The notes: generated by a model from the sequence alone, not told the origin. DNA of 35,037 nucleotides from JAUPVL01 sp964481235 (GCA_964481235.1 CAYZYH010000011.1:1-35037); one strand, 5' to 3'. Numbered from the stretch's first letter, positions 1 through 7,793 are shown. Translations and numbers: made by a program.

Positions 1-190
1 TCCCGGAATAGGGCCATCGGCCTCGAGATCTAGCGATATTAGTAGTTCATTGTTCGTATCCCTATTGTCTTTCAATTGTTGTCCTTTCTCAAGGTGCGTC
101 TGATTTCGTCGTTTTCGACTCTTCAGGGCGAGTACACACTCGCCGATCAGTGGGAGGTTTTGAAAGGACCTCCCCGTAACCTTTCTCGAC
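1..190 (-). other. Hairpin-rich non-coding tail of the minus-strand unit
   Basis: No credible ORF is present. Three perfect inverted repeats follow one another: GGCGAGT (127-133) with ACTCGCC (138-144), GGGAGGT (152-158) with ACCTCCC (168-174), and TCTCG (184-188) with CGAGA (196-200), the last overlapping the stop codon of the P-loop gene. None is followed by a U-tract on the minus strand, so they do not look like ordinary terminators. That this is a structured 3' untranslated region running off the window edge is an inference. Confidence 0.45.
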
Positions 191-784
191 TTAGCCGAGA
201 CTCGCCAGATCGGCCCAAATCTGCTCTAGAACCTTACTGGTCTTGCTTGTGAGGTCTGGTTCTGTAGTAAAGATGGTCTGGCGTGGGTGAGTGCTCCAAG
301 CTTCTCGGGTGGTCAACTCGAGTTGTGCCGCCTCTTCAAGCGACTCCATGCGCTCGGCGTTACCCTGTTTGCCGTAGCTCGCAGGGTCGCCAGTCGCTAG
401 AGACTCAAGGTGGTAGATAGCGTGGTAGCGTTGCAAAGTTACCTCTATATCTAGCTCAAAGGTCTCTGCATACTCTCTTATGCCACCCTCTAGGTAAGCC
501 GCCCCATCGAGCACTCCTCTATCTAGCACCAGCAACTCTTTACCAGTACGCTCGGCCTCGGCCAACCAGAAGTTCTCTAGGCGCAGTTGCAGCTCAAGAA
601 TGGCGCCCTGAAAGTGGTGTCGCCAGGTAGAGCTGTACTCAACCTCGCGTCCCGGCACCGGGTAGCCACCCGAGAGCAGAATGGTAGCAGACTCAGGTAC
701 AAAGGCAGCATGGGGTAGTGCGCTTCGCAAGTGCTCAATAACACTGCTTTTTCCTGCGCAAGGTCCACCAGTCAGCACAAGCAT
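191..784 (-). CDS. AAA-family ATP-binding protein (AAA_28/NadR-kinase-like P-loop)
   Basis: This 197-aa protein carries a Walker A motif, GGPCAGKSS, at residues 6-14, right after a hydrophobic strand. A second strand ending in LLVLDRGVLDGAAY (about residues 84-97) matches the Walker B/DRG..D element seen in AAA_28-type ATP-binding proteins and small-molecule kinases. The size fits a single P-loop domain, so nucleotide binding is well supported; the substrate is unknown. The only good ribosome-binding sequence is GGAGGAAG at 801-808 on the minus strand, unusually far (about 16 nt) from the ATG. Codon use is more GC-rich than in the housekeeping genes of the window. It lies downstream of the 89-aa gene at 1087-1356 with about 300 nt of hairpin-rich DNA between them, and may share its transcript. 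Confidence 0.8.
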   Translation of the reverse strand: MLVLTGGPCAGKSSVIEHLRSALPHAAFVPESATILLSGGYPVPGREVEYSSTWRHHFQGAILELQLRLENFWLAEAERTGKELLVLDRGVLDGAAYLEGGIREYAETFELDIEVTLQRYHAIYHLESLATGDPASYGKQGNAERMESLEEAAQLELTTREAWSTHPRQTIFTTEPDLTSKTSKVLEQIWADLASLG

Positions 785-1086
785 TGGCAGGGGTATTTTT
801 CTTCCTCCAGTTGTAGGTGCTCCCGTCCGGACTATCCGGCTCGGCTACCTGGCAGTGATCACATGGTGCCAGGCTACCGAGTCGGATTAAAGTCTATTTA
901 GCACCACTGGTTACATCGCTATTATGCTCTGGTGGTTACTGACTTATCTAGTCAATTTATATTGAGTCAAGGTTCTTTAACTTTCGCCCTGCATTGACTG
1001 TTGGTGGGCTCATCAGGACTGGTACTCACCAGTCGAGTTGGTGGGAGCCTTTGGCAGGAGCTCCCTGAAACCTGCTGAGCTAAAGC
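785..1086 (-). other. Structured intergenic region between two minus-strand genes
   Basis: This 302-nt stretch has no credible gene but contains strong dyads. The largest is at 836-889: ATCCGGCTCGG pairs with CCGAGTCGGAT (one G-U), and CCTGGCA (850-856) pairs with TGCCAGG (869-875) inside it, giving 18 bp with a symmetrical CTA/CTA internal loop. Others are GACTGG/CCAGTC (1017-1022/1029-1034), GGGAGC/GCTCCC (1043-1048/1060-1065) and CTGAGC-TAAA-GCTCAG (1075-1090), the last spanning the stop codon of the upstream gene. I read it as a structured leader of the P-loop gene or a processed RNA on the minus strand. The strand is inferred from the neighbours. Confidence 0.45.
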
Positions 1087-1356
1087 TCAGTACCCATGGT
1101 CACCGATGTCCCAGCCACCGTAGTCGGGGTCTCGTGCGAAGTTCTCCCATCCTTCGGGGCAGTTGTCGTAGGCAGGGTCGCCTCGGCGGGCAAGTTCGTG
1201 GGCGATGCTCTGCGGTGAGAAGGGATCGTCGTAGGGAGGGTTGTAGTACTCGTCGAGGATCTCGTCGCAGATGGGACATGGTCCGTCGCAGAGGTATCCA
1301 ACGACGTGCATGTATTTGTAGGGGATAGTGTTGTGTTCGGAAGGTTCGTTGGGCAT
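1087..1356 (-). CDS. Small Cys-containing protein of unknown function
   Basis: The 89-aa acidic protein has a cysteine cluster C23-x3-C27-x2-C30 (CDGPCPIC), resembling a metal-binding knuckle, followed by a Tyr/Pro/Asp-rich segment and one more cysteine near residue 68. No family is recognised. It is supported as a real gene by a good Shine-Dalgarno sequence (AGGAGAG, about 5 nt before the ATG) and by a consensus promoter upstream on the same strand (1411-1439). Base composition is clearly more GC-rich than the neighbouring TrmB and mutase genes. It is divergent from the TrmB-like regulator at 1536. Confidence 0.6.
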   Translation of the reverse strand: MPNEPSEHNTIPYKYMHVVGYLCDGPCPICDEILDEYYNPPYDDPFSPQSIAHELARRGDPAYDNCPEGWENFARDPDYGGWDIGDHGY

Positions 1357-1384
1357 TTATCTCTCCTGGGTGTCGAGGTGCGTC

Positions 1385-1403
1385 TCAAGAGCTTTTCTTG
1401 AGC
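1385..1403 (-). promoter_or_regulatory. Hairpin in the 5' leader of the minus-strand unit
   Basis: On the minus strand CTCAAGA pairs with TCTTGAG around a 5-nt loop. It lies directly at the predicted transcription start (about 1404) and 29 nt before the ATG of the 89-aa gene. It lacks a U-tract, so it is more likely a leader element or mRNA stabiliser than a terminator. Confidence 0.4.
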
Positions 1404-1410
1404 CTGCAGT

Positions 1411-1439
1411 AGTATACATTAATACAGGAGAATAGTCAA
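1411..1439 (-). promoter_or_regulatory. Sigma-70-type promoter, minus strand
   Basis: On the minus strand TTGACT (1439-1434) and TATACT (1416-1411) are separated by exactly 17 nt. It would start transcription near 1404, toward the 89-aa protein and the P-loop gene. Confidence 0.65.
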
Positions 1440-1501
1440 TATACATAACGACAAAATATATAATACAGGTTAAAAATAGTATAAAAACTGTCGAAATATA
1501 A

Positions 1502-1529
1502 TCGACAAAATACAATACTATGCTATAAT
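1502..1529 (+). promoter_or_regulatory. Promoter of the TrmB-like gene (leaderless)
   Basis: TATAAT at 1524-1529 follows TCGACA (1502-1507) with a 16-nt spacer. The expected start site falls on or next to the A of the ATG at 1536, so the mRNA would have no leader. The TGTCGA/TCGACA-like words nearby (1488-1507) could be operator half-sites. Confidence 0.6.
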
Positions 1530-1535
1530 AATGGC

Positions 1536-2321
1536 ATGGACACAGACACACTAAAAGAGCTAGGTTTGAGTCAGTCACAAGCTAAAATGTACGTTTTGCT
1601 TATGCAGCATGGTAGTCTTACTCCGCCAGAAGCCGCTAAATTGGCAGACGAAACTCGTACTACCACTTATTCAATTCTTGAGCGTCTTGAATCTCTTGGT
1701 TTGGCCAACAAAAAGTCCGACACCAGTAAGGTAACTTACTCGCCTACTAATCCATCTGCGCTTGAGAAGTTGGCCGAGGCAAAATACCAAAGTTCGGCGG
1801 AGCTCAAGCAAAAAATCGCCACCAATATGTCGCGCTATATGACATACTTTTATACTTACCAAGAACAACCGGGTGTAAGATTTTTTCAGGGCAAAGATGG
1901 CATTATTAAGATGTACGAAGATCAGTTGCGTACAAAAAGAGATATTTATTTCTTGCGTTCTGAGAGCGATGTCAATGTAATGGGCAAAACTATCTATAAG
2001 GTAATAGAGAATCGCCATAAACTAGGTATAAAAGTGTATGGCATAGAGGCTGATGAGGCCGACAATATAGAGTTCTCGCGTAATAATGACACACGCTTAG
2101 GCAGAGAAATGGTTTTCTACCCTAAGGGCACCTATACTGCGCCGGTAAATATATATACCTATGGCAACAAAACTGCCCTTATTTCTTATGGTGAAGAGAT
2201 AGTTGGTACAATTGTAGAATCTCCTCAAATTGCCGATGCATTTGTACAAATTCATTCCATGCTAAAAATTGCCGTGCAAAACCTCAATGATAAACCTAAA
2301 AAGGGTAAACTAGAGATATGA
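1536..2321 (+). CDS. TrmB-family transcriptional regulator
   Basis: This 261-aa protein begins with a TrmB-type winged helix (about residues 5-75): an opening LGLSQSQAKMYVLL segment, a helix-turn-helix with ADETRTTTYSILERLESLGL, and a wing at KVTYSP. A helical linker follows, then a C-terminal effector domain of the phospholipase-D-like fold used by TrmB regulators (about 110-245, starting GVRFFQGKDGIIKMYEDQL). TrmB proteins of archaea bind sugars and control sugar genes; this gene overlaps the phosphohexomutase by 4 nt (ATGA), which fits local control of sugar metabolism, although CPR TrmB-like proteins are poorly characterised. The ATG is chosen because a -10 box ends 6 nt upstream. Confidence 0.85.
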   Translation: MDTDTLKELGLSQSQAKMYVLLMQHGSLTPPEAAKLADETRTTTYSILERLESLGLANKKSDTSKVTYSPTNPSALEKLAEAKYQSSAELKQKIATNMSRYMTYFYTYQEQPGVRFFQGKDGIIKMYEDQLRTKRDIYFLRSESDVNVMGKTIYKVIENRHKLGIKVYGIEADEADNIEFSRNNDTRLGREMVFYPKGTYTAPVNIYTYGNKTALISYGEEIVGTIVESPQIADAFVQIHSMLKIAVQNLNDKPKKGKLEI

Positions 2322-3691
2322 ACGAAAAAAACTTAAAATCGATTTTTAAAGCCTATGATATTCGTGGATTATCACCACAAGAGTTGAGCCCTACAGTTGC
2401 CAATGCTATTGGTCAATCGTTTGCAATATATTCACCGAAGGGCAAGATTGCAGTAGGACGCGACATGCGAGAAGATTCTGGAGAGCTGGCAGATGCTCTT
2501 ATTGCTGGCTTAGTAAAACAAGGTAGAGAAGTGATAGATCTTGGTCTTATTACTTCTGATATGATCTATTTTGCAGTCGGTAAGTTAAAGCTTGCCGGAG
2601 GCGCCATGATTACAGCTAGTCACAACCCCGGCCAGTATGACGGTATTAAACTTACGGGCAAGAATGTTGTACCTATTGGTATAGACTCAGGGCTTCTTAA
2701 AATTGAAAAAGAAGTTGCTAGCAAGCACTACAAAAAGATTTGCAACACAGGTTGCAAGACTGGGCAGATAAGCCAACAAGATATTACTAGGCAGTGGGTA
2801 GAGCACGCCCTAGAAACCATTGGTAACTCATCTCTCTCGCTTTCTATAGCAACAGATACTGGTAATGGTATGGCAGTAATTGTATTACCACATCTCAAGG
2901 CTCTTACTCATCTAAAAATTGAGAGCTTGTATACCGAGTTAGATGGTAACTTCCCCAATCATCCCGCCAACCCACTCGAGCCCAACAACACCAAGACACT
3001 TAGAAAGTTAGTAGCAAAAGACAGACTAGACTGCGGTTTGGCATTTGACGGTGATGGAGATAGAGCATTTGTAATAGATGATCAGGGTAACCTACTGAAT
3101 GCTAGCGTACTTGGTGCAATCATTGCCAAAGATATATTAGAACAAAACCCCGGCGAGACTATTCTGTATAGTGCTACTACGTCAGATATAGTGCCGGCCA
3201 CCATTGAAAGTTTTGGTGGTCACTCGGTACGCACCAGGGTGGGACATAGTTTTATTAAAGCAGAAATGAAAAAACATCATGCTGTTTTTGCCTGTGAACA
3301 CTCTGGGCATTTTTACTTTGCCAACAATTACAATGCTGATAGCGGACTCATAGCGGCACTAAAAATTCTCGAGATTATTACTAAGTATCAAAAACCACTA
3401 TCTGAGATAGCCTCGCCGTTTGCAAGTATGTTTGTTAATTCTGGCGAGCTCAACTTTGTAAGTGATGACCCCAAAGAATCATTAAAACACTTAGAGCGTC
3501 ACTTCTACAATGGCGAGATAGACAATCTAGATGGGCTTACGGTGCGTTACCACGATTGGTGGTTTAATGCTCGCCCAAGCAATACCGAACCTTTCTTGAG
3601 GGTCAATATTGAGGCCGATTCTGTCGAGATACTGAAGGTTCACCAAAAAGAGATTAGTAAGATTTTAAAATCTAAGCCAAACAAAAAATAG
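2318..3691 (+). CDS. Phosphomannomutase/phosphoglucomutase
   Basis: A 457-aa alpha-D-phosphohexomutase, interconverting hexose 1- and 6-phosphates in the cytoplasm. It shows the four family signatures: the phosphoserine loop TASHNPGQYDG (Ser101 expected to be phosphorylated), the metal loop FDGDGDRAF (about residue 244), the sugar-recognition CEHSGHFYF and the phosphate-binding RPSNTEPFLRV near the C terminus. Length is usual for AlgC/ManB-type enzymes. The start overlaps the stop of the TrmB-like gene, so both are translated from one mRNA. Together with the PGI/PMI at 11118 it could supply mannose/glucose 1-phosphates for cell-surface sugars. Substrate preference cannot be read from the sequence. 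Confidence 0.93.
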   Translation: MNEKNLKSIFKAYDIRGLSPQELSPTVANAIGQSFAIYSPKGKIAVGRDMREDSGELADALIAGLVKQGREVIDLGLITSDMIYFAVGKLKLAGGAMITASHNPGQYDGIKLTGKNVVPIGIDSGLLKIEKEVASKHYKKICNTGCKTGQISQQDITRQWVEHALETIGNSSLSLSIATDTGNGMAVIVLPHLKALTHLKIESLYTELDGNFPNHPANPLEPNNTKTLRKLVAKDRLDCGLAFDGDGDRAFVIDDQGNLLNASVLGAIIAKDILEQNPGETILYSATTSDIVPATIESFGGHSVRTRVGHSFIKAEMKKHHAVFACEHSGHFYFANNYNADSGLIAALKILEIITKYQKPLSEIASPFASMFVNSGELNFVSDDPKESLKHLERHFYNGEIDNLDGLTVRYHDWWFNARPSNTEPFLRVNIEADSVEILKVHQKEISKILKSKPNKK

Positions 3692-3733
3692 AGCGATTAT
3701 TTGTAGAGTGAATTTTTTAAGTATAATTAAGCT

Positions 3734-4588
3734 ATGATAAAAGCTTCAGATACCGACAAGCGCCTCAAAAACTCTATATTAGATTTGCTAAAATATCTGG
3801 CGCAGTACAACACAGCTCTCAGTGACACCGAAATACTACATTTATTACCAGTAAAGGCCAGTAGTGCTGGAGTAAGCTCTCACTTAAGAAATTTAGTAAA
3901 TGTTGGAAAAGTAAAGAAACTTAAAGATGGAAGTTTTGGTATTGCCAAGCAAAATTACCCAAACAAACATCGTATACCCTTTAAGACTGGTGATATTCAG
4001 TTGTCAAAAAAGACCAAGCGTATTGTGCGTTGGGCAAAGCTTATACCTTTTATTCAATCGGTTGTTATTGTTAGTGAAGATATATTATCGACAAACCCCA
4101 AAACACCTAGCGACCCAAAACTAGTTTTTATTACCTTACCCAGTCGTATTTATTTAGCAAAAGATGTTATAAGGAGATTGTTTTATAAAAATATAGCCAA
4201 AAAAGACGATTCAGAGGCATGGCAACTAGAATACGCCAACAGTTGTAGAGATATTTTTTATTCTACGGCCGGCATTCGCTTTAGTGAAAAAATGGGCAGT
4301 AATGATCAAGAAAGAGTACTGTGGTTTGCGCTCGCCCAGCCGATTTATGGCCAAACTACTTGGCAAACTGTTTTACAAAATGATAGATATATTTTTAGTC
4401 ATTTACCAAACTATCCGTGGGGTGAAAGACAAAATAAGATAAATGTAGGTATGAGCCGTTGGTTAGACAAGATAGACAATACTCTATACCGTAGCTATTT
4501 AAAAGAAACCGCGTTACTGGGTAAATATCAAGACACCAATTCACTTTTGCGTATTCGCCCCGACGTGTTTATTGCCAAAGAAAACTAA
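3734..4588 (+). CDS. Winged-helix protein with degenerate nucleotidyltransferase-like domain
   Basis: The 284-aa protein starts with a winged-helix-like region (about residues 10-75), then has RWAKLIPFIQSVVIVSEDIL followed by SDPKLVFITLPSRIYLAKDV. In related Patescibacteria proteins the corresponding segment resembles a GNS..DSDID-type nucleotidyltransferase loop, but here the second Asp of a DxD pair is replaced (SDPKLVF), so activity is doubtful. The C-terminal half is helical and Trp/Tyr-rich. No precise function is proposed. A -10 box (TATAAT, 3722-3727) ends 6 nt before the ATG, so the mRNA is probably leaderless. Confidence 0.5.
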   Translation: MIKASDTDKRLKNSILDLLKYLAQYNTALSDTEILHLLPVKASSAGVSSHLRNLVNVGKVKKLKDGSFGIAKQNYPNKHRIPFKTGDIQLSKKTKRIVRWAKLIPFIQSVVIVSEDILSTNPKTPSDPKLVFITLPSRIYLAKDVIRRLFYKNIAKKDDSEAWQLEYANSCRDIFYSTAGIRFSEKMGSNDQERVLWFALAQPIYGQTTWQTVLQNDRYIFSHLPNYPWGERQNKINVGMSRWLDKIDNTLYRSYLKETALLGKYQDTNSLLRIRPDVFIAKEN

Positions 4589-4608
4589 ATAAACTTTGTA
4601 AAAAAGTA

Positions 4609-4637
4609 TTGACACCAATGTGCTTATGTGATATTAT
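4609..4637 (+). promoter_or_regulatory. Consensus promoter of the 500-nt candidate ncRNA
   Basis: TTGACA (4609-4614), 17-nt spacer, TATTAT (4632-4637); the start site would be near 4644. The 14-mer AAAAAGTATTGACA (4601-4614) recurs exactly in the promoter at 8836-8849. Confidence 0.75.
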
Positions 4638-4643
4638 GTATAT

Positions 4644-5147
4644 CTACCTTGGCGAAAGCCATGGTGCACCATCTCAAGGTCCACCCCATATATTTATAAT
4701 TTGGTAAAGGAGACATACGTGGTTCCACCCGGCTAACTAGCCTCATCTGCGGATGGGGCACGGGATATCCCGAAAACGAACGCCACTCCCACTCAACAGT
4801 CCGTCCAACTTATCTAATATTCGGGGGGATAATGATCCGAATTGAGTTACCTTAGCCCTGGTATGAGTCTTTAAAAGAAGTACAACGACTCGTATTGGGG
4901 CGCCCCGGTTCTTGAAGCGCTTCGAGAAGTAACACGCTTTCAAGAACAACCTGCGGCGGAGCCGCCGGAGACCGTTCGACCACCGCCACATAAGAAATTG
5001 GTGGATCGACGTGGATGAGCAGTATAAGGGTTGGCAGAGATATTACGAGATGATCGTAAAGACTCACCATCACAACCAGAAAACTGTGTCCACAGCGTCT
5101 TCGGCGGCCCCCGCCGCTACCACACCCTCCAATTAAGAGGGTGTTTT
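4644..5147 (+). ncRNA. Candidate structured ncRNA, about 500 nt
   Basis: A promoter-to-terminator unit without a credible ORF and dense in short-range helices. The 5' end forms a compact three-way junction (4646-4680): ACCTT/AAGGT closes GGC-GAAA-GCC and ATGG-TGCA-CCAT. Then come GGCT/AGCC (4731-4742), CATC-TGCG-GATG (4744-4755), CGGG-ATAT-CCCG (4761-4772), TATGAGTC/GACTCGTA (4862-4869/4887-4894), a long hairpin GTTCTTGAAGCG/CGCTTTCAAGAAC (4908-4919/4935-4947), GCGGC/GCCGC (4953-4965) and TTACGA/TCGTAA (5043-5059). I do not see the conserved cores of RNase P RNA, tmRNA or SRP RNA. The class is unknown. It lies directly upstream of the groESL promoter but has its own terminator, so it is probably not the groESL leader. 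Confidence 0.7.
5122..5147 (+). terminator. Rho-independent terminator of the 500-nt candidate ncRNA
   Basis: ACACCCTC (5122-5129) pairs with GAGGGTGT (5137-5144) and a short U-run follows. It separates the ncRNA from the groES promoter 16 nt downstream. Confidence 0.75.
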
Positions 5148-5162
5148 CAATTCCAAAAGTTC

Positions 5163-5191
5163 TTGACACAGAGTATACCCACCAGTAGAAT
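5163..5191 (+). promoter_or_regulatory. groESL promoter
   Basis: TTGACA (5163-5168), 17-nt spacer, TAGAAT (5186-5191). The expected start site (about 5198) falls at the left edge of the CIRCE operator, the usual arrangement for HrcA repression. Confidence 0.85.
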
Positions 5192-5196
5192 ACTTA

Positions 5197-5223
5197 TTAG
5201 CACTCTTAGTATGTGAGTGCTAA
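5197..5223 (+). promoter_or_regulatory. CIRCE operator (HrcA-binding site)
   Basis: A perfect CIRCE element: TTAGCACTC, 9-nt spacer, GAGTGCTAA. HrcA binds this inverted repeat and represses chaperonin genes until heat shock. No hrcA gene lies in the window. Confidence 0.95.
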
Positions 5224-5321
5224 TGCTTAAGACATTTTGTAGTGCGAGGTTTGGCCGATAATATAGGCTTATCGCTATCGCTCGCACAATAATAATTAAC
5301 AAAAAGAGGAGAAAAGAGTTT

Positions 5322-5591
5322 ATGAACATCAACCCCTTAGGCGATCGTGTTGTTTTACAACAAATAGAGCTAGAAGAAACCACCAAGTCTGGAATTATAT
5401 TGCCAGACAGTGCCAAAGAAAAACCCGAGCAAGGCAAGGTAGTCGCTATTGGTAGCGACGTAAAAGAAGTAAAAGTTGGAGATACTGTGCTTTATAGTAA
5501 GTATGGCCCAACTGAAGTAAAGGTAGATGACCAAGACTACATGATAGTAAAAGAAGAAGATGTTTTGGCAACCATAAAGGAGAATAAATAG
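5322..5591 (+). CDS. groES: Co-chaperonin GroES
   Basis: An 89-aa Cpn10. It starts MNINPLGDRVVLQQIELEE, contains the mobile loop TTKSGIILPDSAKEKP that docks on GroEL, and continues with the beta-barrel segments GKVVAIGS and VKVGDTVLYSKYGPTEVKV. It forms the heptameric lid of the GroEL folding chamber. A purine-rich Shine-Dalgarno region (AGAGGAGAAAAGAG) precedes the ATG. The 100-nt leader contains CIRCE, so the operon is expected to be repressed by HrcA. The stop codon directly abuts the groEL ATG. Confidence 0.97.
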   Translation: MNINPLGDRVVLQQIELEETTKSGIILPDSAKEKPEQGKVVAIGSDVKEVKVGDTVLYSKYGPTEVKVDDQDYMIVKEEDVLATIKENK

Positions 5592-7229
5592 ATGGCAAAA
5601 GAAATATTAAGTTCTGAAGAAGCTCGCAAGAAACTCAAGAGTGGCGTAGATCAACTGGCCGATACTATAAAGGCTACACTTGGGCCTAAAGGACGCAATG
5701 TAGTGCTAAGTAAGTCTTTTGGTAGCCCACTAATTACAAACGATGGCGTAACCATTGCAAAAGAGATTGAACTACAAGACTCTTTTGAGAACATGGGTGC
5801 CCAGATAGTCAAAGAAGTTGCTAGTAAAACCAATGACCAAGCTGGTGACGGCACTACTACAGCAACAGTTCTGGCCCAAGCAATCATTGAAGAAGGTATA
5901 AAAAACGTTGCTGCTGGTGCCAACCCTATGGCTATTCGTCGCGGTATAGAAAAAGCTGCCGCAAGTGTTGCACTAGAACTAAACAAAATTGCTAAGCCTG
6001 TCAAGGAGTCGGCAGAGATTGCCAACGTGGCCAGTATTTCGGCAGCCGACCCAGAAGTTGGTCAACTTATTGCCGAAGTAATGAAGGTGATTGGCGAAGA
6101 CGGAATTGTAACTGTAGAAGAAGGCCAAACTCTTGGTCTCGACAAAGAAGTGGTAGAAGGTATGCAGTTTGATAACGGCTACGTAAGCCCTTATATGGTG
6201 AGTGACGCCACACGTATGGAGTCTGTGGTAGAAAACGCTCCTCTACTTATTACCGACAAAAAAATTAGTTCTGTTCAAGAACTCTTACCTCTTTTAGAAA
6301 AATTAGCTGCCGAAGGCAAGAAAGACTTGGTAATAATTGCTGAAGATCTTGAAGGCGAAGCCCTCACCACCTTGGTACTCAATAAGTTACAAGGTAGATT
6401 TAACGCCCTAGGTATCAAAGCTCCAGCCTTTGGAGATAGACGTAAAGATATGTTACAAGACATTGCTATCTTAACTGGCGGACAAGTAATAACTGAAGAA
6501 ATTGGTCTAAAAATAGAGGATGCCACTGTAGAAATGCTGGGTGAAGCTCACAAAATAATTGCTACCAAAGACAACACCACTATTGTGGGTGGTAAGGGTG
6601 AACAAAGAGCTGTAAAAGCAAGAGTAGAGCAAATGAAGAAACAGCTTGAAGAACTTAGCTCTGAATATGAAATGGAAAAACTGGCTGAACGTATTGCTAA
6701 GCTCGAGAGCGGTGTAGCTGTTATAAAAGTAGGTGCTGCAACCGAGGTAGAATTAAAAGAGAAAAAAGCTCGTATAGAAGACGCCATAAACTCTACTAAG
6801 GCAGCTGTGGCCGAAGGTATTGTGCCTGGTGGTGGTGCTGCTTTAGTAAAAGCTAGCAAGGCTTTAGATAAACTTCACCTAGACGAAGAAGAACAGATTG
6901 GCGTTGCTATAGTACAAAAAAGCCTAGAGGCACCTATTCGTCAAATAGCCAGTAATGCGGGTATTACCGATATCGCTGTAATACTTGAGACTATTGTAAA
7001 AGGCGACAAGAACTTGGGTTGGGACTTTGCTACCAATCATAAGACAGATATGCTTAAAGCTGGCATTATTGACCCAGTAAAAGTAACCAAGAGCGCCTTA
7101 CTAAACGCCGCAAGTGCTGCAGCTATGTTACTTACTACCGAAGCTGCCGTAGTAGACTTACCAGAAAAAGAATCCCCAATGCCTGGTGGTGGAATGCCAG
7201 ACATGGGTGGTATGGGCGGTATGATGTAA
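5592..7229 (+). CDS. groEL: Chaperonin GroEL
   Basis: A full-length 545-aa Cpn60. It has the ATP-binding segment around ATLGPKGRNVVL and the catalytic DGTTTATVLAQ motif, intermediate and apical domains (for example GYVSPYMVSD and EDLEGEALTTLVLNKL), the family signature AAVAEGIVPGGGAAL and the Gly/Met-rich tail ending MGGMGGMM. It folds client proteins in the cytosol with GroES. The ATG follows the groES stop without a gap, and the ribosome-binding site AAGGAG lies inside the end of groES, so the two are probably translationally coupled. Confidence 0.98.
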   Translation: MAKEILSSEEARKKLKSGVDQLADTIKATLGPKGRNVVLSKSFGSPLITNDGVTIAKEIELQDSFENMGAQIVKEVASKTNDQAGDGTTTATVLAQAIIEEGIKNVAAGANPMAIRRGIEKAAASVALELNKIAKPVKESAEIANVASISAADPEVGQLIAEVMKVIGEDGIVTVEEGQTLGLDKEVVEGMQFDNGYVSPYMVSDATRMESVVENAPLLITDKKISSVQELLPLLEKLAAEGKKDLVIIAEDLEGEALTTLVLNKLQGRFNALGIKAPAFGDRRKDMLQDIAILTGGQVITEEIGLKIEDATVEMLGEAHKIIATKDNTTIVGGKGEQRAVKARVEQMKKQLEELSSEYEMEKLAERIAKLESGVAVIKVGAATEVELKEKKARIEDAINSTKAAVAEGIVPGGGAALVKASKALDKLHLDEEEQIGVAIVQKSLEAPIRQIASNAGITDIAVILETIVKGDKNLGWDFATNHKTDMLKAGIIDPVKVTKSALLNAASAAAMLLTTEAAVVDLPEKESPMPGGGMPDMGGMGGMM

Positions 7230-7250
7230 TCTAGCGTAACAGATATAGAA

Positions 7251-7275
7251 AAGACTCTTAAGCGGGGTCTTTTTT
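7251..7275 (+). terminator. groESL terminator
   Basis: AAGACTC (7251-7257) pairs with GGGTCTT (7265-7271) and leads into a T-run. Confidence 0.75.
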
Positions 7276-7355
7276 ATTACAAACCTATCTAGACAAATAA
7301 CACATTTACTTGTTACAATTACTTACACTTTTGTACCCAACAGAACAGGCGAGAT

Positions 7356-7793
7356 ATGTCGGTAGATCATCGGGTAATGGGGGGATTGGCACGAGATGCA
7401 GCCAGAGCTGAAGCTCAGCGAGCCAATACTGGTCTACAATCTGGTTTAGTAGTTAGGGCTAGAGTAATGGCGCCATTTGTGAAAAAAGGTAGTAATGCCA
7501 TAACTCCAGCAATTCTATTGCTACCCTTAGATCGTGGGGGCATATGGAGAGCGGTAGCTTGTAGTTATAGCCCTACCTATGCCAACAACTCAGCTAGACC
7601 AATGCTAAACGATTGGCAGCAATTGGGTTTACCACGTAGAACTTATCTTTGGACAAGAGGTTTTGCCGAAGTTCACGACTGTGAAATACTTGATCACTAC
7701 GGTGTTATCACCCCTCGCGATGCTGAGTTGGTTGTAAAAGCTTGTAATCTAGTAGATTCATGTGCAAAAAGGTTGCGCAGTGCCGTAGCTTAA
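7356..7793 (+). CDS. Unknown protein, 145 aa
   Basis: No family is recognised. The protein has an Ala/Arg-rich helical N terminus (to about residue 28), a central strand-rich segment (PAILLLPLDRGGIWRAVACS) and a C-terminal part containing FAEVHDCEILDHYGVITP with a helical tail. There is no signal peptide or membrane segment. An AGGCGAG-type ribosome-binding site precedes the ATG, and a terminator hairpin overlaps the end, so it is an independent small transcription unit between groEL and the TPR gene. Confidence 0.6.
   Translation: MSVDHRVMGGLARDAARAEAQRANTGLQSGLVVRARVMAPFVKKGSNAITPAILLLPLDRGGIWRAVACSYSPTYANNSARPMLNDWQQLGLPRRTYLWTRGFAEVHDCEILDHYGVITPRDAELVVKACNLVDSCAKRLRSAVA

Noticed and set aside
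1038..1388. Overlapping ORFs of 96 aa (plus) and 102 aa (minus)
   Set aside because: Frame shadows of the 89-aa minus-strand gene, which has the better ribosome-binding site and amino-acid composition.
4644..5147. RNase P RNA, tmRNA or SRP RNA
   Set aside because: I looked for the conserved P4 sequences, a tRNA-like end with a tag reading frame, and the GGAAG-type SRP loop, and saw none. A covariance-model search would be decisive.
4743..5169. Minus-strand ORFs of 82 and 105 aa in the 500-nt candidate ncRNA
   Set aside because: Low-complexity Arg/Ser-rich translations without ribosome-binding sites, caused by GC-rich hairpins.
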